Position numbers and translations under genes: made by a program. Shown piece after piece: positions 51,163-59,039 of a DNA stretch of 64,000 bases. Source of the stretch: Phycisphaerales bacterium (GTDB lineage: Bacteria > Planctomycetota > Phycisphaerae > Sedimentisphaerales > UBA12454); NCBI GenBank assembly GCA_003142595.1, contig PLMU01000007.1:5166-69165 (forward strand), in the 5' to 3' direction. Position 1 is the first letter of the stretch; each line of letters opens with the position of its first letter. The notes beneath the pieces are model-generated. The model made no database searches, had not been told where the DNA came from, and saw only the letters and a program-made list of their open reading frames with translations.

Positions 51163-52185
51163 TTATCTTCCAATAACCATTATTGTCAAATTTGCTTTCC
51201 CCCCGGAATTATCGGATGTTGACTGCTGAGTTTTTTCAGGAGACGTAAGCACGGGCTTTTCCGGCATTAAAAGGTCTGAACCGGTGTTCTGTTTGGCAAA
51301 ATATGTCGCCAAAACATCAGCCGCGGCGGCATTGTTTATTACGGCTATATCGTTTGCTATTCGTATTCTTTGGCCGTAACTATCGGCTTTGCAGATTTCA
51401 AGAGCCTGCTGCGAAGTAACATTATTGACGGTAACATATTGTCCCGGCTGCTCGGTGCCTATTTGGAGTTTTGCATCGGTGCATTTCGGCCAGATAAAAC
51501 TCAACTCGCCGAGCAGACTCACAAGAGAATCTCTGCCGCAGTTCAAAACATATTTTACAGAGCCTGTTTTTCTGTCAATCTCTACGGTTTTGTCAAAAAG
51601 CCCCGTATTCATCAGCGCTTTGCCGACAAGCCAATCTGTTTCTACCGGGCTGTCGGTAACAAGTGTGAGTTTTGCCACTATAGGAACTGGTGAACTTTTT
51701 TGAGGCACAACCGCAACTACAGCTTCTTCGGCGGGTTTGACATCGGCGAACGGCTTTTCATACAGAACCTGCAGCTTTTGTTTTTTGTTTAACGTATTAT
51801 TGACGAATTTGTCTCTGCTGGACTTGGGCACCACAACATCAAGCACAATTACAGAGAGCACAGCCATAAGCACAATTATCGCAGCGGCCGTCATCAGTCG
51901 CCGTATAACGAGGTGCCGACTGCCCGCATGGTGATGATAGCCGCTCGTATCTTCAAGCAGAATCTGTCTTTCAAGTCTTCCTGCAACACTTTCACAAAAC
52001 GCTTCTGGCGCCGCTGCAGGCGATACAGAGGCCATCAGTTTTTTATAACGGCTCAGCGAATCAAATGCGTCCCTAACCTGCATATCGTTGTCGATAAGCC
52101 TTTTAACTTCGTTGGCTTTTCTCTCGTCGAGTTCGCCATCGATATAACTATTAAGCAGTTCTTCAATTAATTCCATATCTTTCAT
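51163..52185 (-). CDS. anti-sigma factor-like membrane protein
   Basis: The 340-aa protein has an N-terminal cytoplasmic helical region (IEELLNSYIDGELDERKANE, ~5-24, and a KVRDAF-like segment) like the anti-sigma domain of RsiW/RskA types but without the zinc His-Cys set. One membrane helix follows (~96-115, LMTAAAIIVLMAVLSVIVLD), then an outer domain of ~220 residues with no recognised fold. Its start overlaps the ECF sigma gene by 4 nt, the usual sign of a sigma/anti-sigma pair. Confidence 0.8.
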   Translation of the reverse strand: MKDMELIEELLNSYIDGELDERKANEVKRLIDNDMQVRDAFDSLSRYKKLMASVSPAAAPEAFCESVAGRLERQILLEDTSGYHHHAGSRHLVIRRLMTAAAIIVLMAVLSVIVLDVVVPKSSRDKFVNNTLNKKQKLQVLYEKPFADVKPAEEAVVAVVPQKSSPVPIVAKLTLVTDSPVETDWLVGKALMNTGLFDKTVEIDRKTGSVKYVLNCGRDSLVSLLGELSFIWPKCTDAKLQIGTEQPGQYVTVNNVTSQQALEICKADSYGQRIRIANDIAVINNAAAADVLATYFAKQNTGSDLLMPEKPVLTSPEKTQQSTSDNSGGKANLTIMVIGR

Positions 52186-52802
52186 TGTATTGCCGCCTCG
52201 AGAATTTCCCGCAGGTTTCTCCTGCCGCGGGTAATTCTGCTTTTAACTGTTCCAATTTCCATATCCAGCGTTTCAGCAATTTCATTATAGCTCATCTGCT
52301 CGATATCCCGCAGAACAACCACGGCTCTTTGCTGCGGGTCAAGTTTTTCAAGAGCCTTTAAAATCAGACCCTGCACTTCTTTTTTTGAAGCCAGTTCCGA
52401 AGGCTCCTGGATATTTTTATCTATCAGATAATACTTCAGCTGCCGATTCGTTTCTTCGTCCGTTTCTTCCTGAAGCGACTGAAAACTCACCTTTGAATTT
52501 TTTTTGCAGAAGTTAAACGTCAGGTTAACCGCTATCCTGAAGAGCCAGGTATAAAAACTGCTCTGACCCCTGAAGTCTTTCAGTCCCTGGATAGCTCTTA
52601 CAAAGGCATCCTGCGCCAACTCAGCGGCATCTGCTTCATTACCGCAAATCTTCAATATGGTGTTGTAAACCCTGTCCTGATATTTAAGTATCAGTTTCTC
52701 GACAGAAGCCATATTCCCGGCTCTGGCCTGGGCAACAAGCGATGCCTCGTCAATTGATATATTGCCGGCCGTTTTAAGCTGTTCCTGTATAAATTTGACC
52801 AT
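52182..52802 (-). CDS. ECF sigma factor (RpoE-like)
   Basis: The 206-aa protein has sigma region 2 (DRVYNTILKICGNEADAAEL, then AQDAFVRAIQGLKDFRGQSS and FYTWLFRIAVNL) and region 4 (LEKLDPQQRAVVVLRDIEQM, then SYNEIAETLDMEIGTVKSRI), with a ~25-residue basic N-terminal lead. It directs RNA polymerase to stress promoters when freed from the membrane anti-sigma encoded just downstream. An AAGGAAC lies 13 nt before the ATG. The target promoters cannot be told. Confidence 0.93.
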   Translation of the reverse strand: MVKFIQEQLKTAGNISIDEASLVAQARAGNMASVEKLILKYQDRVYNTILKICGNEADAAELAQDAFVRAIQGLKDFRGQSSFYTWLFRIAVNLTFNFCKKNSKVSFQSLQEETDEETNRQLKYYLIDKNIQEPSELASKKEVQGLILKALEKLDPQQRAVVVLRDIEQMSYNEIAETLDMEIGTVKSRITRGRRNLREILEAAIQ

Positions 52803-52949
52803 CGTAGCTTCGAAAAGTTCCTTACTTTTTAATAAAATAATACAATAATTTCGCTAACTATAATGCCATAATAAGGTTACATTTGCAAGTATGTTATTTG
52901 AACGGTTTTGCAAACGAAGATATAGGTTAAGCCCAATTAAAGAAAGGAG

Positions 52950-54221
52950 TTAAGCCGATTCCTTTCGGGCCGTTTTTGCCGAGTCGAACAGGTCTGCCCG
53001 GCCGTCAACAACATCCTTTGTAACGACATATTTTCCCGGTTTTGGCTCCTCAGGCAGCCGATACATCAGGTCGATCATTAGTTCTTCCGTCAACGCCCTT
53101 AACGCCCTTGCACCGGTATCGCGCTTCATCGCTTTGTGAGCCATTGCTCTTAACGCATCGTCAGTGAAGTCAAGCTCAGCCTGCTCCATTTTGAAAAACG
53201 CCTTGTATTGTTTAATCAAAGCATTTTTGGGCTTTGTAAGAATATCAACGAGCGCATCTTCATCGAGAGCCTGGAGAGCGGTAATAACCGGCACTCTGCC
53301 GACAAACTCAGGAATCATTCCATACTCGATAATATCTTCCGGCACAACCTGTTCGAGCACATTGGTATATTCGGCTTTTGAGTCGGCGGTCTTTTGCTTT
53401 TCGGAACCGAAGCCAATCATTTTCCTGCCGAGACGTTTTTTGATTATATTTTCCAGACCCGTAAATGTTCCGCCGCAGATAAAAAGAATATGAGTCGTAT
53501 CCATCTGGATATATTGCTGTTCAGGATGTTTTCTGCCGCCCTGTGGAGGAATATTGGCTGTAGTCCCTTCAAGCATTTTTAAAAGAGCCTGCTGAACACC
53601 TTCTCCGGACACATCACGGGTAATGGAAACATTCTGATTTGTCTTTCCGATTTTGTCTATCTCGTCGATATAAACAATGCCGCGCTGAGCGGATTCGAGG
53701 TCATAATCGGCATTCTGCAGCAGCCTGAGCAAAAAGTTCTCCACATCTTCGCCGACATATCCGGCCTCGGTAACTGTGGTAGCGTCGCAAATTGCGAAAG
53801 GCACATTAAGCTCTCTTGCGAGAGTTTTGGCCAGGAGAGTTTTCCCTGAACCGGTCGGACCTATCAGCAGAACATTTGATTTATCGATTTCGACATCGCT
53901 TGTTTCCTTGTCTACATGAACAAGTCTTTTGTAGTGATTGTGCACGGCAACGGAGAGGATTTTTTTCGCTTTTTCCTGACCGATGACATATTCATCGAGA
54001 AATTCTTTTATCTGACGAGGCTTGGGCACCTCTTCAAGCAGAAAACCGGTATGACGCAGGCGTCTTCTTTCCTGTTTGACGATGTTATAGCAAAGTTCAA
54101 CACATTCGGGGCAGATATACACGCCGCCCGGCCCTTCGACGAAAGCGTCAACCGGCTTTTTCGCCCTGCCGCAAAAACTGCAGGTCTCTTTGTGTTTTGG
54201 GGTATCTGTTATCTTTGCCAT
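52950..54221 (-). CDS. clpX: ATP-dependent Clp protease ATPase subunit ClpX
   Basis: The 423-aa unfoldase has the N-terminal zinc domain ([11 protein letters not shown] and CPECVELC), a Walker [18 protein letters not shown] (~114-130), Walker [12 protein letters not shown], a GYVGEDVE pore loop, sensor 1 region and [11 protein letters not shown]. The ClpP-docking IGF-type loop is seen as MIGFGS. It feeds proteins to ClpP, which is not in the window. Weak GGTGA ribosome site; monocistronic. Confidence 0.96.
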   Translation of the reverse strand: MAKITDTPKHKETCSFCGRAKKPVDAFVEGPGGVYICPECVELCYNIVKQERRRLRHTGFLLEEVPKPRQIKEFLDEYVIGQEKAKKILSVAVHNHYKRLVHVDKETSDVEIDKSNVLLIGPTGSGKTLLAKTLARELNVPFAICDATTVTEAGYVGEDVENFLLRLLQNADYDLESAQRGIVYIDEIDKIGKTNQNVSITRDVSGEGVQQALLKMLEGTTANIPPQGGRKHPEQQYIQMDTTHILFICGGTFTGLENIIKKRLGRKMIGFGSEKQKTADSKAEYTNVLEQVVPEDIIEYGMIPEFVGRVPVITALQALDEDALVDILTKPKNALIKQYKAFFKMEQAELDFTDDALRAMAHKAMKRDTGARALRALTEELMIDLMYRLPEEPKPGKYVVTKDVVDGRADLFDSAKTARKESA

Positions 54222-54281
54222 AAAATCACCATAAATTTAACCTGGGCTATTTTAGCAAATTAGGCGGTTAACTTCAAGGAA

Positions 54282-54827
54282 TCAAATTAATTCATAACCC
54301 GCTCTGAAAGCACTCTCATTGATGTAATAAAGGCCCTTTTTTCCCTTGTAAAACGCACGTTTCATCCCATTGACAACAGATTGAGGCTCCAGGATATGAG
54401 TTTTCTTTATCATCGCCCCGAGCATAATAATATTTGCCACTTTGATATTGCCCATTTTTATCGCAAAATTGGTCGCGTCAACCCCTACAATATCATGTTT
54501 GGTTGTCGTGGTTTTGTCCATATTTATCAATGACGAATTTACAATCACCGGCGAGCCGGGCTTGATGGTATCAATATATTTTATGAATGACGGAGCGTTC
54601 ATAATGATTGCAAGATTAGGCATTTCGATAACAGGCGAATCAATCTCATGGTCTGAAATCGATATAAGAGCCTTGGCGGTTCCGCCCCGGACTTCCGCGC
54701 CGTAGGAAGCCATAGCGCAGACATTTTTGCCCGCATCGACGCAGGCGTAAGCAAGCACATTGCCGGCCAGAATAACCCCCTGCCCTCCGAATCCCGCTAT
54801 CATTATGTTGATTTCGCTGTCGGTCAT
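54282..54827 (-). CDS. korC: 2-oxoacid:ferredoxin oxidoreductase, gamma subunit
   Basis: A 181-aa gamma subunit: INIMIAGFGGQGVILAGNVL (~6-25), ASYGAEVRGGTAKALIS and PVIVNSSLINMDKTTT. It completes the alpha-beta-gamma-delta enzyme that decarboxylates 2-oxoglutarate (or a related 2-oxoacid) to acyl-CoA with ferredoxin. Last gene of the operon; 4 nt after korB. Confidence 0.9.
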   Translation of the reverse strand: MTDSEINIMIAGFGGQGVILAGNVLAYACVDAGKNVCAMASYGAEVRGGTAKALISISDHEIDSPVIEMPNLAIIMNAPSFIKYIDTIKPGSPVIVNSSLINMDKTTTTKHDIVGVDATNFAIKMGNIKVANIIMLGAMIKKTHILEPQSVVNGMKRAFYKGKKGLYYINESAFRAGYELI

Positions 54828-54831
54828 TTTA

Positions 54832-55569
54832 CTATTCTGTATCTTTATAAACCCCCAGAGGGAAGTAGTTAATCATCTGCTCTTCGATAAACTGAATGGC
54901 TTCTACCGGAGAAACTCTCCAGCCGACCGGACACATTGAAAGAATCTCGACCATTGAAAAACCTATGCCGTTGAGCTGGTTCTGGAACACTTTTTTTATC
55001 GCTGCTTTTGTCTTATTAATATTCCTGACGGAATTTATGCTCGTTCTTTCGAGATATTTAGTCTCTTCAAGCGTCGCAAGCAGTTCGCAAACTCTGATTG
55101 GTTTTCCCATTCCTTTAATAGTTCTGCCGAACGGACTGGTAGTAGTTTTTTGTCCGATGAGCGTCGTTGGCGCCATTTGCCCGCCTGTCATACCATAAGT
55201 GGCGTTATTAACAAAAATGACGGACATATTTTCACCACGGTTTGCGGCGTGTATTATCTCAGCGGTTCCGATAGCGGCCAAATCTCCGTCTCCCTGATAA
55301 ATCAGGACGAATTTATCGGGATGCACGCGCTTTATGGCTGTTCCGACTGCCGGCGCCCTGCCGTGCGCACATTCGACAACATCGCAGTAGATATAATCAT
55401 AGATTACAACAGCGCAGCCGACAGGCGCGGTGAGAATCATTCTTTCTCTTATGCCCAGCTCGTCGATAGCTTCGCCGATGAGCCTGAGAATAATTCCATG
55501 TCCGCAGCCCGGACAGTATTTCGTCGAGTCCGCTGTAATAGATTTAGGCTGTGATTTTATAATATTCAT
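54832..55569 (-). CDS. korB: 2-oxoacid:ferredoxin oxidoreductase, beta subunit (TPP-binding)
   Basis: The 245-aa subunit has KYCPGCGHGIILRLI (~17-31, a cluster/TPP region), the TPP-binding GDGDLAAIGTAEIIHAANR, FVNNATYGMTGGQMAPTT and SPFGRTIKG, with AHGRAPAVGTAIKR. The KorB-type length and GQMAPTT fit 2-oxoglutarate or a similar 2-oxoacid. Its start overlaps korA by 4 nt. Confidence 0.9.
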   Translation of the reverse strand: MNIIKSQPKSITADSTKYCPGCGHGIILRLIGEAIDELGIRERMILTAPVGCAVVIYDYIYCDVVECAHGRAPAVGTAIKRVHPDKFVLIYQGDGDLAAIGTAEIIHAANRGENMSVIFVNNATYGMTGGQMAPTTLIGQKTTTSPFGRTIKGMGKPIRVCELLATLEETKYLERTSINSVRNINKTKAAIKKVFQNQLNGIGFSMVEILSMCPVGWRVSPVEAIQFIEEQMINYFPLGVYKDTE

Positions 55570-56669
55570 TTCTTAATTACCCTGCTGATTTCTTCATATA
55601 TCTGGTCAGGCGTAGGATTCCATCCGCCACCCATACCGTAAAACAGGATGTCCTTTTTCGGCACAATATCCATAAGCGTAAGCTGAACGTCTTCAATCAT
55701 CTGACCTGTACTCATTTCGATAACGAGAAACTTAGCGCCTTTATTCTTCCTTGCAACTTCGACAAGTTCGACATCGGGCCATGGCCAGAGAGTTTTGGGT
55801 CTGAACAGGCCGACCTTTATACCGTTGTTATTATGTTTTTTAATAGCCGATTTTGCAATTCTGCTGGTCGCTCCGTAAGCAATCACAATAATGTCGGCCT
55901 TATCGCAGTTGAACTCATCACTCCAGCGAAGCTCGGTTTTGATTTTGTTATACCTATCATTCAATTTCCTGTTGTGCATTTCCAAACCGTTGGGAGGATT
56001 AAGAAATAATGTCCTGACAACGTTCGGTTTTCTGCCTAAACAACCGGTAAGAGCCCAGTCTTTGGGTGGGAGCTTTTCATACATCGGTTTATAAGGATGC
56101 ATATTAAACGGCTCGACAAGCTGACCGATAATTCCGTCGCTCTGGATAATAACCGGCACTCTGTAGAAATCGGAAATGTCAAATGCGTTCATTACCATAT
56201 CGTAGCATTCCTGCACGGAATTGGGTGCAAGGACGATACAGCGATAATCGCCGTGCCCGCCGCCGCGGGTGGACTGAAAATAGTCGGCTTGCGAAGCTTC
56301 GATATTTCCCAAACCCGGCCCGCCGCGAACAACATTTATAATTACACAGGGCAGTTCCCCGCCTGCTATATAGCTTATACCTTCCTGCTTGAGACTGATT
56401 CCCGGCGAAGAGGATGAAGTCATAACCCTCGCTCCTGCCGCTGAAGCGCCGAAGACCATATTTATCGCGGCGATTTCACTTTCAGCCTGGAGAAAAATAC
56501 GATTTTCCTCTTCCATTCTTCTTGCCAGGTATTCCGGAGTTTCGGTCTGCGGAGTAATAGGATATGCGAAATAACAGAGACAGCCTGCCTTGATGGCGGC
56601 CTCTCCGACGGCCTCATTGCCTTTCATCAATACCCTTTTGTCATGGGAATCTGTGTTTAATTCAGCCAT
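55566..56669 (-). CDS. korA: 2-oxoacid:ferredoxin oxidoreductase, alpha subunit
   Basis: The 367-aa subunit starts MAELNTDSHDKRVLMKGNEA and contains GCLCYFAYPITPQTETPEYL (~29-48), SEIAAINMVFGASAAGARVM (~63-82) with the SSSPGISLKQEG loop, and VIAYGATSRIAKSAIK. These are the KorA/VorB/PorA marks. Substrate choice among 2-oxoglutarate, branched-chain 2-oxoacids and pyruvate is not certain; the four-subunit order fits KorDABC or VOR. It is 6 nt after the ferredoxin gene. Confidence 0.9.
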   Translation of the reverse strand: MAELNTDSHDKRVLMKGNEAVGEAAIKAGCLCYFAYPITPQTETPEYLARRMEEENRIFLQAESEIAAINMVFGASAAGARVMTSSSSPGISLKQEGISYIAGGELPCVIINVVRGGPGLGNIEASQADYFQSTRGGGHGDYRCIVLAPNSVQECYDMVMNAFDISDFYRVPVIIQSDGIIGQLVEPFNMHPYKPMYEKLPPKDWALTGCLGRKPNVVRTLFLNPPNGLEMHNRKLNDRYNKIKTELRWSDEFNCDKADIIVIAYGATSRIAKSAIKKHNNNGIKVGLFRPKTLWPWPDVELVEVARKNKGAKFLVIEMSTGQMIEDVQLTLMDIVPKKDILFYGMGGGWNPTPDQIYEEISRVIKK

Positions 56670-56675
56670 TTAAGC

Positions 56676-56897
56676 CTATCTTGCCGAACCTGCAGTCTCA
56701 ACAATAGTAAAACAGCAGTCGGGACAAATGATATAACATGCTCCGCATCCGTTGCAGAGATCGAGGTTAATAGCGATGTAATCGTAGCCTTTTTTATTGC
56801 TTGTGCCGCTTTTATGTATCGCAGCCTTGGGGCAAACAGCGATACACATATCGCAGCCTTTGCATTTTTCCAAATCTATCTGTGCTTTTTTAGCCAT
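56676..56897 (-). CDS. korD: 2-oxoacid:ferredoxin oxidoreductase, delta (ferredoxin) subunit
   Basis: The ~73-aa protein carries two 4Fe-4S sets: CKGCDMCIAVCP and CNGCGACYIICP. It passes electrons from the TPP subunit to ferredoxin. ATG 56897 (MAKKAQIDLEKCKGC) is preferred over the longer frame from 56939, since GTAAGG precedes it at 11 nt and 14 fewer residues match the usual start. It is the first gene of korDABC. Confidence 0.9.
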   Translation of the reverse strand: MAKKAQIDLEKCKGCDMCIAVCPKAAIHKSGTSNKKGYDYIAINLDLCNGCGACYIICPDCCFTIVETAGSAR

Positions 56898-57010
56898 ATA
56901 TGGAAATACCTTACCACAATAAGAACAAATATGCAACAAAACTTAACATATTGATAATAATGAAGTTGCGATGTTTAAAGACAAACTATGCTTTGATTAA
57001 TATTGGCGTT

Positions 57011-57415
57011 TTAGTTCTTTTGGTTTTTTATAAAGTCGGCGATTCTGTTATCCGTTTCGGTAATATGGTTTTCCAGCCAGCCTTTGAGAAAAATCGCCAT
57101 ATCAAGACTTAAAATCTTTTGTTTTTTCTTAAGTTTATCCGCGTACTGGGCAACCTTCTCGGTAAGCATTTCATGCATTTTTCTATGATGAGCCAGATGC
57201 GGATAATTATATTTTTCCATCAACTCTTCTTCGTCAGAAAAATGGGTTTTAACATAATAAACCAGGTGCCCAACGGCTTTTCGTACAGCCGCTTCGTCAT
57301 CGCCTTTGTGCACCGCACCATAAAAATCATTTATAGCGATAACCAATTTCTTATGTTGAGAATCGATTAGCTCAACCCCAATCGCGAGATTGTCGGTCCA
57401 TTCAAAAAAAGCCAT
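57011..57415 (-). CDS. bacteriohemerythrin
   Basis: The 134-aa protein is a single-domain hemerythrin: ELIDSQHKKLVIAINDFY (first His, ~17-34), HFSDEEELMEKY (His-x3-Glu, ~58-69), HLAHHRKMHEML (two His, ~73-84) and NHITETDNRI (His-x4-Asp) supply the seven diiron ligands. It binds O2 and in anaerobes may protect or sense oxygen. It is next to ferredoxin-dependent enzymes, whose oxygen sensitivity fits. GAGG lies 6 nt before the ATG. Confidence 0.92.
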   Translation of the reverse strand: MAFFEWTDNLAIGVELIDSQHKKLVIAINDFYGAVHKGDDEAAVRKAVGHLVYYVKTHFSDEEELMEKYNYPHLAHHRKMHEMLTEKVAQYADKLKKKQKILSLDMAIFLKGWLENHITETDNRIADFIKNQKN

Positions 57416-57643
57416 AGTTACCTCAAATAAGTATATCTATGTTACCACAACACAGGCCGATTTACAATAAAACTTAAGATTTGGGCAATATGCCTTTTTG
57501 GTCGGCCTTTGGGGGTATTGCTTTATCAAATTTTAGTCGTTTGCCTGACCCATTTAGAGCAATTCCCTTGTTGACTATCGATATGCGAACAATTAACATC
57601 CAAGAAGCCAGAAGATTTACTTACTTTATTGAAAAGGGTTTAT

Positions 57644-57835
57644 ATGTTCGGATTCAAGCATAAAATGCCGCACGAAGGTCACGAAATGCATTTATGTTAT
57701 CTTGCCAATCTGGGGTATCAGATGCAGGATACGGAAGATTACAGGAAACTTGTACGGGACGCTAAGTATGTCTGCAAAATCTGCGGCAGAGCAGCTGCTG
57801 ACCAAATAAATCTGTGCCAGCCGAAAAAACTATAG
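57644..57835 (+). CDS. small zinc-ribbon-type protein
   Basis: A 63-aa protein starting MFGFKHKMPHEGHEMHLCYL and ending with CKICGRAAADQINLC, which suggests a metal-binding small protein. ATG 57644 is preferred over the in-frame TTG 57629 because AAAGGG lies 6 nt before it. Family unrecognised. It stands alone, followed by a hairpin-rich stretch before tRNA-Ala. Confidence 0.65.
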   Translation: MFGFKHKMPHEGHEMHLCYLANLGYQMQDTEDYRKLVRDAKYVCKICGRAAADQINLCQPKKL

Positions 57836-57919
57836 TGAATAATAAAAAATAGCCCGTCTTCGTCCTGAAGCGGGACTTCGACGCGGAATTCTGCGTAGCC
57901 CCTATGTGGCGAAGCAGAA

Positions 57920-57990
57920 TGGAGACGAAGGGAATCGAACCCTCATTCCCGCGATGCGACCGCGGTGTGCTCCCGTTACACCACGTCCCC
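57920..57990 (-). tRNA. tRNA-Ala (anticodon CGC), atypical body
   Basis: The complement has acceptor GGGGACG/CGTCTCC including the Ala identity pair G3-T70, discriminator A, anticodon stem CCGCG/CGCGG with loop GTCGCAT and T-arm GAGGG TTCGATT CCCTT. The D-arm is short (GTGT AACGGGA GCAC) and the loop has G32 and T38, unlike the usual bacterial tRNA-Ala. Confidence 0.88.
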
Positions 57991-57998
57991 ATTACTTT

Positions 57999-58511
57999 TT
58001 AAAACTGCCACTTTTCGTAGCAGACAATCTTTTCGACATTTTCTATCGGCCTGTGAGTTTCTTTATCTGCCGGATAGCCTATCGGCATAAGCTCGATGAT
58101 TTCGATTTTTTCCGGGATATCGAGAACTTTTCGAATCTTTTCCGGATAAAACGAACCAATCCAGCAGGTAGTAAGTCCTTCTGCCGTGGCTGCCAGAGCT
58201 ATATGCTCCATCGCGATAGCTAAATCTATCGGTGCGATTTTCTGCCCGCAACGCATAATAGAATCACAATTACTGCAGCCAACTATTATTGCCGGTGCCG
58301 TCGCGATAAACATCTGCTCATTTGCGGCAGCAGCAACTTCTTTGCGTCTCTTTTCGTCGGTAACAATGACAAATCGCCAGTCCCGCAGATTCTTTGCCGA
58401 TGGAGCCAACCTCGCCGCTTCAAGTATCCTATCGAGCTTTTCCTTCTCAATCGGCTTTGAGCTGTAGCTCCGGCACGAATACCTCTTTTTTATCGCTTCG
58501 TATAAATCCAT
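57999..58511 (-). CDS. nitroreductase-family flavoprotein
   Basis: A 170-aa FMN enzyme: KKRYSCRSYSSKPIEKEKLD (~8-27), ARLAPSAKNLRDWRFVIV (~33-50), GLTTCWIGSF (~116-125) and LMPIGYPADKETHRP. It is shorter than the one at 40584 and of another subgroup. It probably reduces quinone-like or nitro substrates with NAD(P)H. The promoter places the start codon 9 nt after the -10 box. Confidence 0.87.
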   Translation of the reverse strand: MDLYEAIKKRYSCRSYSSKPIEKEKLDRILEAARLAPSAKNLRDWRFVIVTDEKRRKEVAAAANEQMFIATAPAIIVGCSNCDSIMRCGQKIAPIDLAIAMEHIALAATAEGLTTCWIGSFYPEKIRKVLDIPEKIEIIELMPIGYPADKETHRPIENVEKIVCYEKWQF

Positions 58512-58520
58512 AGTTAATTA

Positions 58521-58548
58521 ATTATACCTGAAAGATTTATAACGTCAA
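58521..58548 (-). promoter_or_regulatory. promoter of a leaderless nitroreductase gene
   Basis: Minus strand TTGACG (58548-58543), 16 nt and TATAAT (58526-58521), with only 9 nt to ATG 58511. AGG just before the -10 box cannot be in the mRNA if transcription starts normally. Confidence 0.7.
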
Positions 58549-59036
58549 GAAGACCGGTAAATTTCAAATATTATACCCAATAGTCCATGACGGCGAGAAT
58601 ACCACTTATATTGTATATCTTTAACTTCTGCTATTTCATTTATCTTTGTTATGTCCGCCAAAGCAAGCATTTCACGTGTTCGCGGAGAAATATCTTTACC
58701 TTTTTCCTCTATTTGAATAGTAGAAACAGATTCGTATTCACTCATATCGAACCAGATTAATCGACAAACAGGGCACACATCAAGGCAGGTAACTTTGTTT
58801 TCGTGTGTTATAGGAATCTCATTCATCAAGCGTTCGCAACTTACACATTGTCGTTTTTGCGGGAAAGTGCCAAGTTTCGCCTTTTGCACTAATGTACTTA
58901 TTATATTTCTAGGTACAGTTTTACCGGCAGCTTCAAGTGTTATCGCTTTTCCATGACAGGATGGGCATTCCCAGAAGACTCCAACAGAATTTCGCCCCCT
59001 GTTCAAATCAGTTTTGCAACTCGGGCAATTAAACAT
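58545..59036 (-). CDS. zinc-ribbon protein (TFIIB-like CxxC motifs)
   Basis: A 163-aa protein with three CxxC pairs: CPSC (~4-7), CPSC (~30-33) and CVSC (~64-67), plus CPVCRLIWFDMSEY near residue 90, the last resembling zf-TFIIB proteins. The rest is charged and helical. It starts 3 nt after the mannosidase stop and is co-transcribed with it. Function unknown. Confidence 0.7.
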   Translation of the reverse strand: MFNCPSCKTDLNRGRNSVGVFWECPSCHGKAITLEAAGKTVPRNIISTLVQKAKLGTFPQKRQCVSCERLMNEIPITHENKVTCLDVCPVCRLIWFDMSEYESVSTIQIEEKGKDISPRTREMLALADITKINEIAEVKDIQYKWYSRRHGLLGIIFEIYRSS

Positions 59037-59039
59037 TAA

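Noticed and set aside
57836-57919. Hairpin-rich stretch before tRNA-Ala as a mobile repeat
   Set aside because: Several short inverted pairs (GTCCTGAAGCGGGAC, GCGGAATTCTGCG) are visible but no second copy occurs in the window; it may just be the terminator of the small gene upstream.
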